Origin: Pyrinomonadaceae bacterium
Lineage (GTDB): Bacteria; Acidobacteriota; Blastocatellia; Pyrinomonadales; Pyrinomonadaceae
Direction: 5' to 3'
Assembly: GCA_025937955.1 (NCBI GenBank)
Contig: JAICQI010000371.1
Span: forward strand, 1 to 6,163
Length of the DNA: 6,163 nucleotides
The translations under genes and the position numbers were made by a program. Positions 1 to 5,540 of this stretch are shown here, piece by piece (within the stretch, counting starts at the first letter, position 1; each line of letters begins with the position of its first letter). Below the pieces are notes generated by a model, which did no database searches, had not been told where the DNA came from, and saw only the letters and a list, made by a program, of their open reading frames with translations.

Positions 1-1
1 G

Positions 2-586
2 ATTCCTGAGTTGGACCAACTGCCGAAGATCGAAGTCCACTTTGCTAATGATCCGGCGACATTCATGCCCTACGCGCGCGACGCCGAAACACTCGCGCGC
101 CCGTATGCGTTGCCGGGAACGCCGGGACTTGAACATCGCGTCGGCGGTATCGAGAAACAGCACATTACTGGAAACGTTAATTACGATCCTGAGAACCACC
201 ATTTCATGGTCAAACTGCGTCAGGAGAAAATCGATCGCGCAGTGGCCGATGTGCCACCGGTTGAAGTGATGGGCGAACCGGCTGGCAAAGTGCTCGTGCT
301 CGGCTGGGGCTCGACTTACGGTTCGATCACTTCGGCCGTTGAGAAGATGCAGCGTGAAGGCAAGAGCGTTTCATCGGCGCACCTGCGTCACCTGAATCCG
401 TTCCCGCGAAATCTCGGTGAAGTGTTGGCGGCCTTTGAAACTGTGATCGTCCCCGAGATGAATCTGGGCCAGCTCTGCACGATGATCAGGGCGAAGTATC
501 TGGTGGATGCGGTGCCATTCTCGAAAGTAAAGGGCCGCCCATTCCAGATTCGCGAGATTGTTAGAAAGGTTGAAGAGTATTTGTAA
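2..586 (+). CDS. korA: 2-oxoacid:ferredoxin oxidoreductase, alpha subunit (KorA), 3' part
   Basis: This is the C-terminal 194 residues of the alpha subunit; the reading frame is open to the left edge and the 5' end lies outside the window. The enzyme oxidatively decarboxylates 2-oxoglutarate (or a similar 2-oxoacid) with CoA, passing electrons to ferredoxin in the cytoplasm. The segment GKVLVLGWGSTYGSI, followed by HLRHLNPFPRN and PEMNLGQL, is typical of the KorA/VorA domain after the pyrimidine-binding domain. A GTPGLEHRVGG stretch with IEKQHITGN just after it is also usual for KorA. The partner beta subunit (korB) follows at 1228 but is separated by an unrelated Uma2-like gene. The stop codon overlaps a downstream ATG (TAATG, 584-588). 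Family assignment is firm. Substrate preference (2-oxoglutarate rather than pyruvate or branched-chain oxoacids) is inferred from the two-subunit layout and the korB sequence. Confidence 0.93.
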   Translation: MPELDQLPKIEVHFANDPATFMPYARDAETLARPYALPGTPGLEHRVGGIEKQHITGNVNYDPENHHFMVKLRQEKIDRAVADVPPVEVMGEPAGKVLVLGWGSTYGSITSAVEKMQREGKSVSSAHLRHLNPFPRNLGEVLAAFETVIVPEMNLGQLCTMIRAKYLVDAVPFSKVKGRPFQIREIVRKVEEYL

Positions 587-618
587 TGTTGGAGCGTTCC
601 TCACACGCAAAAGTAAGT

Positions 619-623
619 AGGAG
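619..623 (+). promoter_or_regulatory. Shine-Dalgarno site deciding the Uma2 start
   Basis: AGGAG lies 7 bases before the ATG at 631. It favours this start over the in-frame ATG at 586, which overlaps the korA stop codon and has only a weak GAAGAG (571-576) upstream. Starting at 631 also removes 15 basic, polar residues that do not resemble the usual Uma2 N-terminus. Confidence 0.65.
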
Positions 624-630
624 TAAGAAG

Positions 631-1200
631 ATGAGTGCAACCTCAACAGCGTTAATGACCGCCGAGGAGCTCATGGAGCTGCCTGACGACGGTTTTCGCT
701 ATGAACTCATAAATGGAGAACTTGAAAAGATGCCACCACCCGGATCGCCTCACGGCCGGATTGCTTTCCAACTTTCTGTATATCTTGGACAATTTATTTT
801 GGAGCACGGATTGGGCCAAGGATTCACGGGGATAGGATTCAAGTTGACATCGAATCCTGACACCGTCCTGGCTCCAGACTTGGCATTCCTTGCAGACGAA
901 AATTTTGCCAAAGGAAGGGATACAGAAGGTTACTGGCTAGGTCCTCCCGATCTCGCAGTTGAAGTCCTGAGTCCCAGTGACCGTCCCGGCAAAGTAAAGC
1001 AAAGAATATCGAGGTGGTTTAGTCTTGGTGTGAAGCAACTTTGGATCGTAGATCTGAAGCACACCAAGGTAACGGTCTACAGATCGCCTTCAGACGCCAC
1101 GACGTTTTCGGGCTCTGATTACCTGGAGGCGCAGGATCTTTTTCCGGGTTTCCGGCTTTCGCTGGATAAGATTTTTGGCCCTACACCCGGCACAGTTTAA
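631..1200 (+). CDS. Uma2 family (DUF820) PD-(D/E)XK endonuclease-like protein
   Basis: A 189-residue protein of the Uma2/DUF820 family, which has a restriction-endonuclease-like PD-(D/E)XK fold and no settled biological role. The family order is visible: N-terminal MTAEELMELPDDGFRYELINGEL (residues 9-31, given with E26 in the YELINGE signature), H41 in SPHGRIA, APDLAF with D83, and PDLAVEVLSPSD with E111 as the likely metal-binding acid. GVKQLWIVD (133-141) follows as the final core strand. The helix position that is often lysine appears to be R125, by my manual alignment. Length is usual for the family. It sits between korA and korB on the same strand, so it is probably co-transcribed with them, yet has no evident link to 2-oxoacid metabolism. 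Hand-counted GC is about 49% over 721-1080 against about 55% over 1621-1980 in korB, which suggests acquisition. Family call is firm; nuclease activity is inferred. Confidence 0.9.
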   Translation: MSATSTALMTAEELMELPDDGFRYELINGELEKMPPPGSPHGRIAFQLSVYLGQFILEHGLGQGFTGIGFKLTSNPDTVLAPDLAFLADENFAKGRDTEGYWLGPPDLAVEVLSPSDRPGKVKQRISRWFSLGVKQLWIVDLKHTKVTVYRSPSDATTFSGSDYLEAQDLFPGFRLSLDKIFGPTPGTV

Positions 1201-1227
1201 AGAAAGCACGTTCATTCAGGAGAAATA

Positions 1228-2352
1228 ATGAGTACACAGAGTAATGGACACAGTGGGAATGGAAATGGAAATAAACCGCTGACGCCAGTTGTATCGGCGG
1301 AGAGTGAGGCTGGTTCGTCGGTATCCGGACGCATCGCGCCGCCGCCGGGACAGCTGAAAAAGGCGGACTTCGTTTCCGATCAGGAAGTGCGTTGGTGTCC
1401 CGGATGCGGCGACTACGCCATTCTCAACAACGTCCAAAAGGTGATGCCGGACCTCGGCATACCGCGCGAGAAGATCGTGTTCGTGTCAGGCATCGGCTGC
1501 TCGTCGCGCTTTCCCTATTACATGAACACTTATGGTTTTCATGGCATCCACGGTCGCGCGCCCGCGATTGCCACTGGCATCAAGTGCGCGAATCCGGAGC
1601 TGAGCGTTTGGGTGATCACCGGCGACGGCGACGCGCTATCGATCGGCGGCAACCACTTTATTCACGCCATTCGCCGCAACCTCGACATCAAATACATTCT
1701 CTTCAATAACCGCATCTACGGCTTGACGAAGGGACAGTACAGCCCCACGTCAGAGTTCGGTAAGAGGACGAAGTCGACGCCGTCCGGAACAATCGACTAT
1801 CCGATCAACCCGCTGTCGCTGGCGATCGCGAGCGAGTCGACGTTCGTCGCGCGTTCGATCGATATCGACGTCAAACACCTGGGCGCGATGGTCGAAGCGG
1901 CCGCGAAGCACAAAGGCATTTCGTTCATCGAGGTCTATCAGAACTGCAACATCTTCAACGATCATGCGTTCGATTATTTCGCGGAGCGCACTGTTCGGTC
2001 CGATCGCGTGCTCTATCTCGAGCATGGCAAGCCGATGGCCTTCGGCAAGAACCGCGACAAGGGAATTCGCATGAACGGCGCGCATCCGGAAGTCGTCACC
2101 ATCGGCGAAAACGGAATTACCGAAAACGATCTGCTGGTCCACGACATCCACCTGAAGGATCCTTCGGTAGCGTTCATGCTGGCACGCATGGAACAACCTG
2201 AGTTTCCGCAGCCGGTCGGCATCTTCAGAGCCATCGAGCGCGCAACCTACGAAGACATGATGGACGACCAGATTGACGCCGCGATCGCAAAGTCAGGCCC
2301 GGGAAGTCTGGAGAAACTGATCAATAGCGGCGACACCTGGATCGTTGAGTAG
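1228..2352 (+). CDS. korB: 2-oxoacid:ferredoxin oxidoreductase, beta subunit (KorB)
   Basis: A 374-residue thiamine-diphosphate-binding subunit that pairs with KorA. CPGCGDYAIL (C57, C60), C91 in GIGCSSR and C240 in YQNCNIFND match the spacing of the four [4Fe-4S] ligands known in archaeal 2-oxoacid:ferredoxin oxidoreductases. The ThDP/Mg motif runs from GDGDALSIGGNH (132-143) to FNN (159-161). HGIHGRAPAIATG (105-117) is also a conserved stretch. Length fits the beta subunit of two-subunit KorAB enzymes. The start is supported by AGGAGA at 1218-1223, four bases before the ATG. The first ~45 residues are a Gly/Asn/Ser/Pro-rich tail absent from minimal beta subunits, beginning with a GNGNGN run. 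The gene is 27 bases after Uma2 and is closed by an inverted repeat at 2355-2396. Identity is firm; 2-oxoglutarate specificity is likely but not proven by sequence. Confidence 0.95.
   Translation: MSTQSNGHSGNGNGNKPLTPVVSAESEAGSSVSGRIAPPPGQLKKADFVSDQEVRWCPGCGDYAILNNVQKVMPDLGIPREKIVFVSGIGCSSRFPYYMNTYGFHGIHGRAPAIATGIKCANPELSVWVITGDGDALSIGGNHFIHAIRRNLDIKYILFNNRIYGLTKGQYSPTSEFGKRTKSTPSGTIDYPINPLSLAIASESTFVARSIDIDVKHLGAMVEAAAKHKGISFIEVYQNCNIFNDHAFDYFAERTVRSDRVLYLEHGKPMAFGKNRDKGIRMNGAHPEVVTIGENGITENDLLVHDIHLKDPSVAFMLARMEQPEFPQPVGIFRAIERATYEDMMDDQIDAAIAKSGPGSLEKLINSGDTWIVE
1255..1272 (+). repeat. In-frame hexanucleotide repeat in korB 5' end
   Basis: GGGAAT followed by two copies of GGAAAT encodes the GNGNGN part of the KorB N-terminal tail. 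The 6-base unit can change copy number by slippage without altering the frame. Confidence 0.6.
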
Positions 2353-2354
2353 TT

Positions 2355-2396
2355 GTTTTAGCCGCAGATGAACGCGGATTCTTCTGCGGCTAAAAC
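2355..2396. repeat. Perfect inverted repeat between convergent genes; possible bidirectional terminator
   Basis: GTTTTAGCCGCAGA (2355-2368) is the exact reverse complement of TCTGCGGCTAAAAC (2383-2396), with a 14-base loop. It fills the 45-base gap between the stop codons of korB (+) and the barrel gene (-), so it is placed to stop transcription from both sides. The T-run is at the foot of the stem and no U-tract follows the stem on either strand, so it is not a textbook intrinsic terminator. Its left half and loop resemble the sequence at 5541-5566 on the other strand, which suggests a dispersed repeat taking a terminator position. Confidence 0.7.
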
Positions 2397-2397
2397 A

Positions 2398-3039
2398 TTA
2401 GAACCGAAACCCCACACTCGCCATAAACTGAAAGTGGTGCGTGGTTCTGGCGGGTATCGTGATTGGGACGAGGCTAATCTCATCCGTTATCGGATTGAAG
2501 AGTACCGTATTAGTCGTGCGCTTTCTGAAGTGCATGATCGTGTCGCCCGCATCAAACCTCGTCACGATGCGATTTGACGGATAAAACTCGATCACCCCGC
2601 CGATATCCGTCGCGAACGTTGTCAGACGGTTCAATTCAAATTGAAACGGAAACGCGGGATTCGCCGGGTTGTCGACGACGTTGAGTGTGCCCTGACTGAA
2701 GCTGACCGCGCCCGGTCTGACTTTTGCGAAAATCCCCCAGTTCTCAAACCGTTTACCAACCTTAACCCCCGCAAGTCCTTCGGTGATACGCCCGTTGTTC
2801 CGGCACTGAAAACATCTCTTCGGAAAGAAGTAACCCGCCGCTTCGAGTGCAAAAACCCGGTTGAGATTGTAAGTAAACCTGCCACCAAAGCCGGGTTCTG
2901 TCCTTTGGCCTGTGAAATCATCTCGTTCGAGCGTGGTGAACTCCGCAGCGACTTCAAACTTCTTCAGGTCCTGCGATTGAGCAAACACGGGCGTCATTAA
3001 GACCCCAATCATTGCAACGAGAAAAAGCGTTCTGTTCAT
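2398..3039 (-). CDS. Small outer-membrane beta-barrel protein
   Basis: A 213-residue exported protein. A signal peptide (residues 1-20: MNRT, hydrophobic core, then PVFA before Q21) precedes alternating hydrophobic/polar stretches typical of membrane beta strands, for example GFGGRFTYNLNRVFALEAAGYF (51-72, in part), GLAGVKVGKRF, WGIFAKVRPG, TDIGGVIEFYP and FQFMASVGFRF. The protein ends in phenylalanine, the usual C-terminal signal for outer-membrane insertion by the BAM complex. It resembles OmpW/OmpA-like 8-stranded barrels in size; no enzymatic motif is visible. A C76-x-x-C79 pair falls in a probable loop or turn (RCFQCRNNG). The start at 3039 is chosen over the ATG at 3045 because GAGGAG (3048-3053) is 8 bases from the former and only 2 from the latter. 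It lies downstream of, and is separate from, the sigma-factor operon. Barrel class is likely; the specific role is unknown. Confidence 0.8.
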   Translation of the reverse strand: MNRTLFLVAMIGVLMTPVFAQSQDLKKFEVAAEFTTLERDDFTGQRTEPGFGGRFTYNLNRVFALEAAGYFFPKRCFQCRNNGRITEGLAGVKVGKRFENWGIFAKVRPGAVSFSQGTLNVVDNPANPAFPFQFELNRLTTFATDIGGVIEFYPSNRIVTRFDAGDTIMHFRKRTTNTVLFNPITDEISLVPITIPARTTHHFQFMASVGFRF

Positions 3040-3047
3040 CTGCATCT

Positions 3048-3053
3048 CTCCTC
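3048..3053 (-). promoter_or_regulatory. Shine-Dalgarno site deciding the barrel-protein start
   Basis: GAGGAG on the - strand is 8 bases from the ATG at 3039 but only 2 from the ATG at 3045. It therefore favours the shorter protein. The rest of the interval to 3141 shows no convincing promoter; a small TCAGC-GACT-GCTGA hairpin (3082-3095) has no T-run. Confidence 0.6.
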
Positions 3054-3141
3054 AACATTTAGGCACACACGTATCCCATGCTCAGCGACTGCTGAACTCG
3101 TGCGTCTCTCGATTAACGTGAGCGGGGAAACTTGTTAGGAA

Positions 3142-4227
3142 CTAAGGACTCTTCGGCAAAAGATTTTCTATGCTGTCGGCGCCGCCAACCATCACGCGTT
3201 GTGGAACGTCAGGCGCATTTGGTTTTCCTGTTTTTCCTGTTCCGACGGTAACTGTGAGCTCAACGCCCTGTTTAGTAAGCGCTCCGTCGATCTTTTCAAA
3301 AACGTTCCGACCTTTCTTTATTGCTCCCTGCGGAACAGACGCTTGCGAGGCAAACAGCGGGGTGTATGAGGTGTCGTGCAACACCCACAGATTCCACGTG
3401 CCGCCGTTAGGCAGGATTGAAGCACCGGAAACCCACTCATAGCGTTCGCCATTCACGGTGAATTCGATCTTGTTTTCGTCAAGCACGGCGATCTTCGCAA
3501 AGTCGTATCCTTCGCGCGGCACGAGGGAGAAAATAAAACGGCCACGCTCCGGCACGTACAGCCAGAGCAGCGCACCCGTGCAACCGATGCTCGACTTGCT
3601 CTTGCTTACGACATTGCCGTTAATCAGCAGGCTGTAGTTCTTGACACCGAGCGCCACCGCGTCGAGCGTGAAGTCTTTCGGCGCTGCTTCGACATGACTG
3701 TCACGCAGTGTGGAGCGATCAAAAGTGACGCTGACAACGTCGACTATCTTCACGCCCGATTCAGCGTTGACGAGAAGATCGAGTGAGACGGCGTCGCCGT
3801 CGTCGAGCGTCTGCCGTGTGGTTGACTTCGGAAACGTGGCGAAGACGTTATTCGGTCGTGCTGGGGTGAAGTCCTTAAGGAAACTCCTGCGAAATGCTTC
3901 GTCGGCCGGGAGAACCGCGAGGCTGAACTTTTTCGTGACCGGATCGGCGCTGACCCAGAGGTCGTAACCAAACACGACGTTTTGCTGAGCGTCGGTGATA
4001 ACACGATGAATGATGCGATTCTCGCCGGAAAATGTTTGGGCGTAGAGCAGCGCTGCGAGCGACTTGGCGTCGGGCAAATCTTTGCTGCCGGGTGTTTCGC
4101 TTCTGAAGGCGACGAAGCCCCCGCTGGCAAGCTGCATAACGAGCTGTCGCCTGGCAGGGTTCTGCGCTGAGGCCACAAAACCCAGACAGTGAAATAACAA
4201 CAGAAGGATCCAGATCCTACTTCTCAT
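3142..4227 (-). CDS. Secreted protein of unknown function, third gene of the sigma-factor operon
   Basis: A 361-residue protein I cannot place in a named family. It begins MRSRIW followed by a Leu-rich core and ASA before Q22, a clear signal peptidase I site; there is no lipobox, so it is expected to be soluble in the periplasm or outside the cell. The body is mostly short beta-like segments and contains IGCTGALLWLYVPERGRF and GGTWNLWVLHD about 60 residues apart, which look like the conserved core. There is no metal-binding, protease or transmembrane signature after the signal peptide. The frame stays open upstream to 4386, but the start at 4227 is chosen because AAAGGAGG (4236-4243) is 8 bases before it and because it yields the signal peptide directly. 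It overlaps the anti-sigma gene by 11 bases, implying translational coupling. It may be a sensor partner or an output of the sigma/anti-sigma pair; that is inference. Confidence 0.8.
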   Translation of the reverse strand: MRSRIWILLLLFHCLGFVASAQNPARRQLVMQLASGGFVAFRSETPGSKDLPDAKSLAALLYAQTFSGENRIIHRVITDAQQNVVFGYDLWVSADPVTKKFSLAVLPADEAFRRSFLKDFTPARPNNVFATFPKSTTRQTLDDGDAVSLDLLVNAESGVKIVDVVSVTFDRSTLRDSHVEAAPKDFTLDAVALGVKNYSLLINGNVVSKSKSSIGCTGALLWLYVPERGRFIFSLVPREGYDFAKIAVLDENKIEFTVNGERYEWVSGASILPNGGTWNLWVLHDTSYTPLFASQASVPQGAIKKGRNVFEKIDGALTKQGVELTVTVGTGKTGKPNAPDVPQRVMVGGADSIENLLPKSP

Positions 4228-4873
4228 TCGGGATTCCTCCTTTGATAACCGTGAGTTTGATCTCGTCAGTTGGTTTGAAGCCATCGAGATTGATTGGCCG
4301 GGAGCGCGCAAACGTGCTTTCAGGTGCGGGAGTAATGGTGGCGCGCTTTGAGGGTTTTGACGTGCGGCGGCGATCTCGATAGACAACTTGCGTAACGGTT
4401 CTCTCCTGGATCACGGGAACTTCGACAGGGACGTGAACGACGATTGGACTTTGCGGTTGAGCGGCTGGCTGGCGAATCGCAAACAGAGCGACAAGCGAGA
4501 AAAGAATGATCACGGCGATGCCCACCGGCACAGGAACAGGAACGGAAGATTTGATAAACCTCATTACTAATCTCCCGCAAAGGCGCAAAGGCGCAAAGGA
4601 AGAGGCAAAGACCGGCACAATTTCTTCTTTGCGCCTTTGCGCCTTTGCCGGAGACTCCTCCGCCAGTCTTTGTCGCAGCCGTGCGTGGTAACCGGACCAA
4701 TGAATTTCTGGTGGCGTTGAAGCTTCGCGCAGTCGTGACGTCGCGCGTAGCGTCGCGTTGAGCGCTTCAAACTCCGCGCGGCACTCGTCACACTTGCTCA
4801 TCTCAGCCGGCAACACTGCCTGATCCAACGCAAGCTCGATCAATCGCTCCTTCGTTTCCTTACAGTTGTGCAT
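4217..4873 (-). CDS. Single-pass membrane anti-sigma factor (zinc-finger-like) with a palindromic repeat insertion
   Basis: A 218-residue protein placed directly after an ECF sigma gene, overlapping it by 14 bases. Residues 1-73 form the likely cytoplasmic sigma-binding domain, with H2, C4 and a C28-x-x-C31 pair (KCDECRAEF) as in zf-HC2/ZAS anti-sigma factors. The canonical histidine of H-x3-C-x2-C is E24 here, so zinc binding may be altered or use H2/C4. Residues 74-101 are encoded entirely by an 84-bp palindromic repeat (4571-4654) and read SPAKAQRRKEE...FAPLRLCGR. A (PV)3 run precedes one transmembrane helix at about 116-133. The remainder, with HVPVEVPVIQERTV and many Arg/Lys residues, would be periplasmic. 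The family role is to hold the sigma factor inactive at the membrane until a signal arrives. Anti-sigma function is inferred from order, domain layout and overlap rather than strong motif identity. Confidence 0.82.
   Translation of the reverse strand: MHNCKETKERLIELALDQAVLPAEMSKCDECRAEFEALNATLRATSRLREASTPPEIHWSGYHARLRQRLAEESPAKAQRRKEEIVPVFASSFAPLRLCGRLVMRFIKSSVPVPVPVGIAVIILFSLVALFAIRQPAAQPQSPIVVHVPVEVPVIQERTVTQVVYRDRRRTSKPSKRATITPAPESTFARSRPINLDGFKPTDEIKLTVIKGGIPNEK
4236..4243 (-). promoter_or_regulatory. Strong Shine-Dalgarno site for the secreted-protein gene
   Basis: AAAGGAGG on the - strand lies inside the end of the anti-sigma coding region, 8 bases from the ATG at 4227. It fixes that start and shows the gene has its own initiation site despite overlapping the preceding stop codon. 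Confidence 0.75.
4571..4654. repeat. 84-bp palindromic repeat of GCAAAGGC units, in frame in the anti-sigma gene
   Basis: The left arm (4571-4603) carries three 8-base units, GCAAAGGC twice then GCAAAGGA (4577-4600). The right arm (4623-4654) carries TTTGCGCC twice then TTTGCCGG (4628-4651). The arms are reverse complements except for one mismatch and one single-base indel, with a 19-base loop. The element begins and ends on codon boundaries and is 28 codons long without a stop, so it adds 28 residues to the anti-sigma linker. I recognise the peptide pieces AKAQRRK and FAPLRLC as common by-products of such repeats in unrelated bacterial proteins. It carries no transposase, so it would need to be mobilised in trans. 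A strong RNA hairpin in the operon transcript is expected. Confidence 0.88.
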
Positions 4874-5480
4874 TACAAACGCTCCGTTCAGTCAGTGTTT
4901 CCGGTTCTTCAGACTCCGCCGACAGCCGCGCGCGTAGTTTTCCGATTGCGCGCGACACGCCCTTCTTCACCGTCCCCGTAGAACAGTTCATTGCGTTGGC
5001 TATTTCCTCGTAAGTCATTCCCTCGTAGTGACGCAGCAGAAACGCCAGCCGCTGCGAAGGCGTCAACTCAGCGAGCGCGCTTACGACATTCTCGAAAAGC
5101 AACTTGTTGTAAATATTTTCCGGCGAATCCGAACGTGATTCAAAAAATGTTTCCGGCGTATCCGAATCAAGCGGCATCAACTGCACCGCCATTGTCTGTC
5201 CGCGACGGCGAAAGAAACTCGATCGCCGATGATTGAGGAACGCATTGATCGTGATCCGCCGCAGCCAGGTGTAAAAGGAAGAATCAGAGCGAAACGTTCG
5301 GACTGCCTGGTAAGCCTTCAGCCAGACTTCCTGCGAAAGATCTTCAGCGTCCTGAGCGTTGCGGCAATAGTGAGAAGCGAGCAGATGAATGCGCCGCGCG
5401 TAGCGTTCAGCGAGCTTGCAAAACGCATCGAGGTCGTTTGCTTGAGCGCGCTTAATTAGATCGTCATCGCTGGGCTCCAT
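4860..5480 (-). CDS. ECF (RpoE-like) sigma-70 family factor
   Basis: A 206-residue ECF sigma factor that would direct RNA polymerase to a small regulon. Region 2 spans about 10-90 and includes DAEDLSQEVWLKAYQAV (44-60, region 2.2) and WLRRITINAFLNHRRSS (72-88, regions 2.3-2.4, -10 recognition). A linker of about 40 residues follows. Region 4 is at about 130-185 with LTPSQRLAFLLRHYEGMTYEEIA and the recognition helix near STGTVKKGVSRAIGKLRARL (given in part, -35 binding). No extra C-terminal domain is present. Its last codons overlap the start of the anti-sigma gene by 14 bases, the usual coupling of a sigma factor and its inhibitor. No Shine-Dalgarno site is seen before the ATG, but an ECF-like promoter at 5489-5516 points to autoregulation and a very short leader. 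It is 82 bases downstream of the small basic protein gene on the same strand. The signal and regulon are unknown. Confidence 0.95.
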   Translation of the reverse strand: MEPSDDDLIKRAQANDLDAFCKLAERYARRIHLLASHYCRNAQDAEDLSQEVWLKAYQAVRTFRSDSSFYTWLRRITINAFLNHRRSSFFRRRGQTMAVQLMPLDSDTPETFFESRSDSPENIYNKLLFENVVSALAELTPSQRLAFLLRHYEGMTYEEIANAMNCSTGTVKKGVSRAIGKLRARLSAESEEPETLTERSVCNAQL

Positions 5481-5488
5481 TGACGAAT

Positions 5489-5516
5489 ATAGACACGAGC
5501 CAGTTGATTTAGTTGG
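5489..5516 (-). promoter_or_regulatory. Candidate ECF-type promoter of the sigma operon
   Basis: On the - strand, CCAACT (5511-5516) and GTCTAT (5489-5494) are separated by 16 bases, resembling the ECF pattern GGAACTT-N16-GTCTA in its AAC core and -10 element. Transcription would start at about 5481-5483, just before the ATG at 5480, which would explain the missing ribosome-binding site. The match is by eye and the -35 lacks the leading GG. Confidence 0.45.
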
Positions 5517-5540
5517 CAGGCAGTTAAGTAAAGTCCGTCT

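Noticed and set aside
586..630. Longer Uma2 start at the ATG overlapping the korA stop codon (TAATG)
   Set aside because: Such overlaps do allow re-initiation, but the ATG at 631 has a better-placed AGGAG and gives the usual family N-terminus; the 15 extra residues look like untranslated sequence.
1750..2196. 148-codon open frame on the - strand inside korB
   Set aside because: It is a shadow of korB codon use. korB has intact cofactor motifs throughout, and the antisense product has repetitive Arg/Asp-rich content with no family resemblance.
2368..2577. Small + strand frame starting inside the inverted repeat after korB
   Set aside because: It runs antisense to the beta-barrel gene, has no ribosome-binding site, and its start lies in the hairpin loop region.
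2641..3000. 119-codon + strand frame opposite the barrel gene
   Set aside because: The - strand product has a clear signal peptide and C-terminal Phe; the + strand frame has neither motifs nor an initiation signal.
3082..3095. Small hairpin TCAGC-GACT-GCTGA as terminator of the sigma operon
   Set aside because: The stem is only 5 bp and no T-run follows on the - strand; too weak to call.
4185..4227. Lipoprotein signal in the secreted protein (cysteine at residue 14)
   Set aside because: The cysteine is in the middle of the hydrophobic core (FHCLGF) with no lipobox, and a standard ASA signal peptidase I site follows at residues 19-21.
4228..4386. Upstream extension of the secreted protein by 53 residues
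   Set aside because: It would bury the signal peptide inside the protein and overlap the anti-sigma gene by 170 bases, while a strong Shine-Dalgarno site marks the ATG at 4227.
4527..4544. Six-base near-tandem repeat encoding the (PV)3 run of the anti-sigma factor
   Set aside because: It is imperfect and is explained by the Pro-Val coding pattern next to the membrane helix; not a separate element.
4571..4654. CRISPR-like or simple tandem array
   Set aside because: The 8-base units are contiguous without spacers and are arranged as two inverted arms, so this is a palindromic element and not a CRISPR array.
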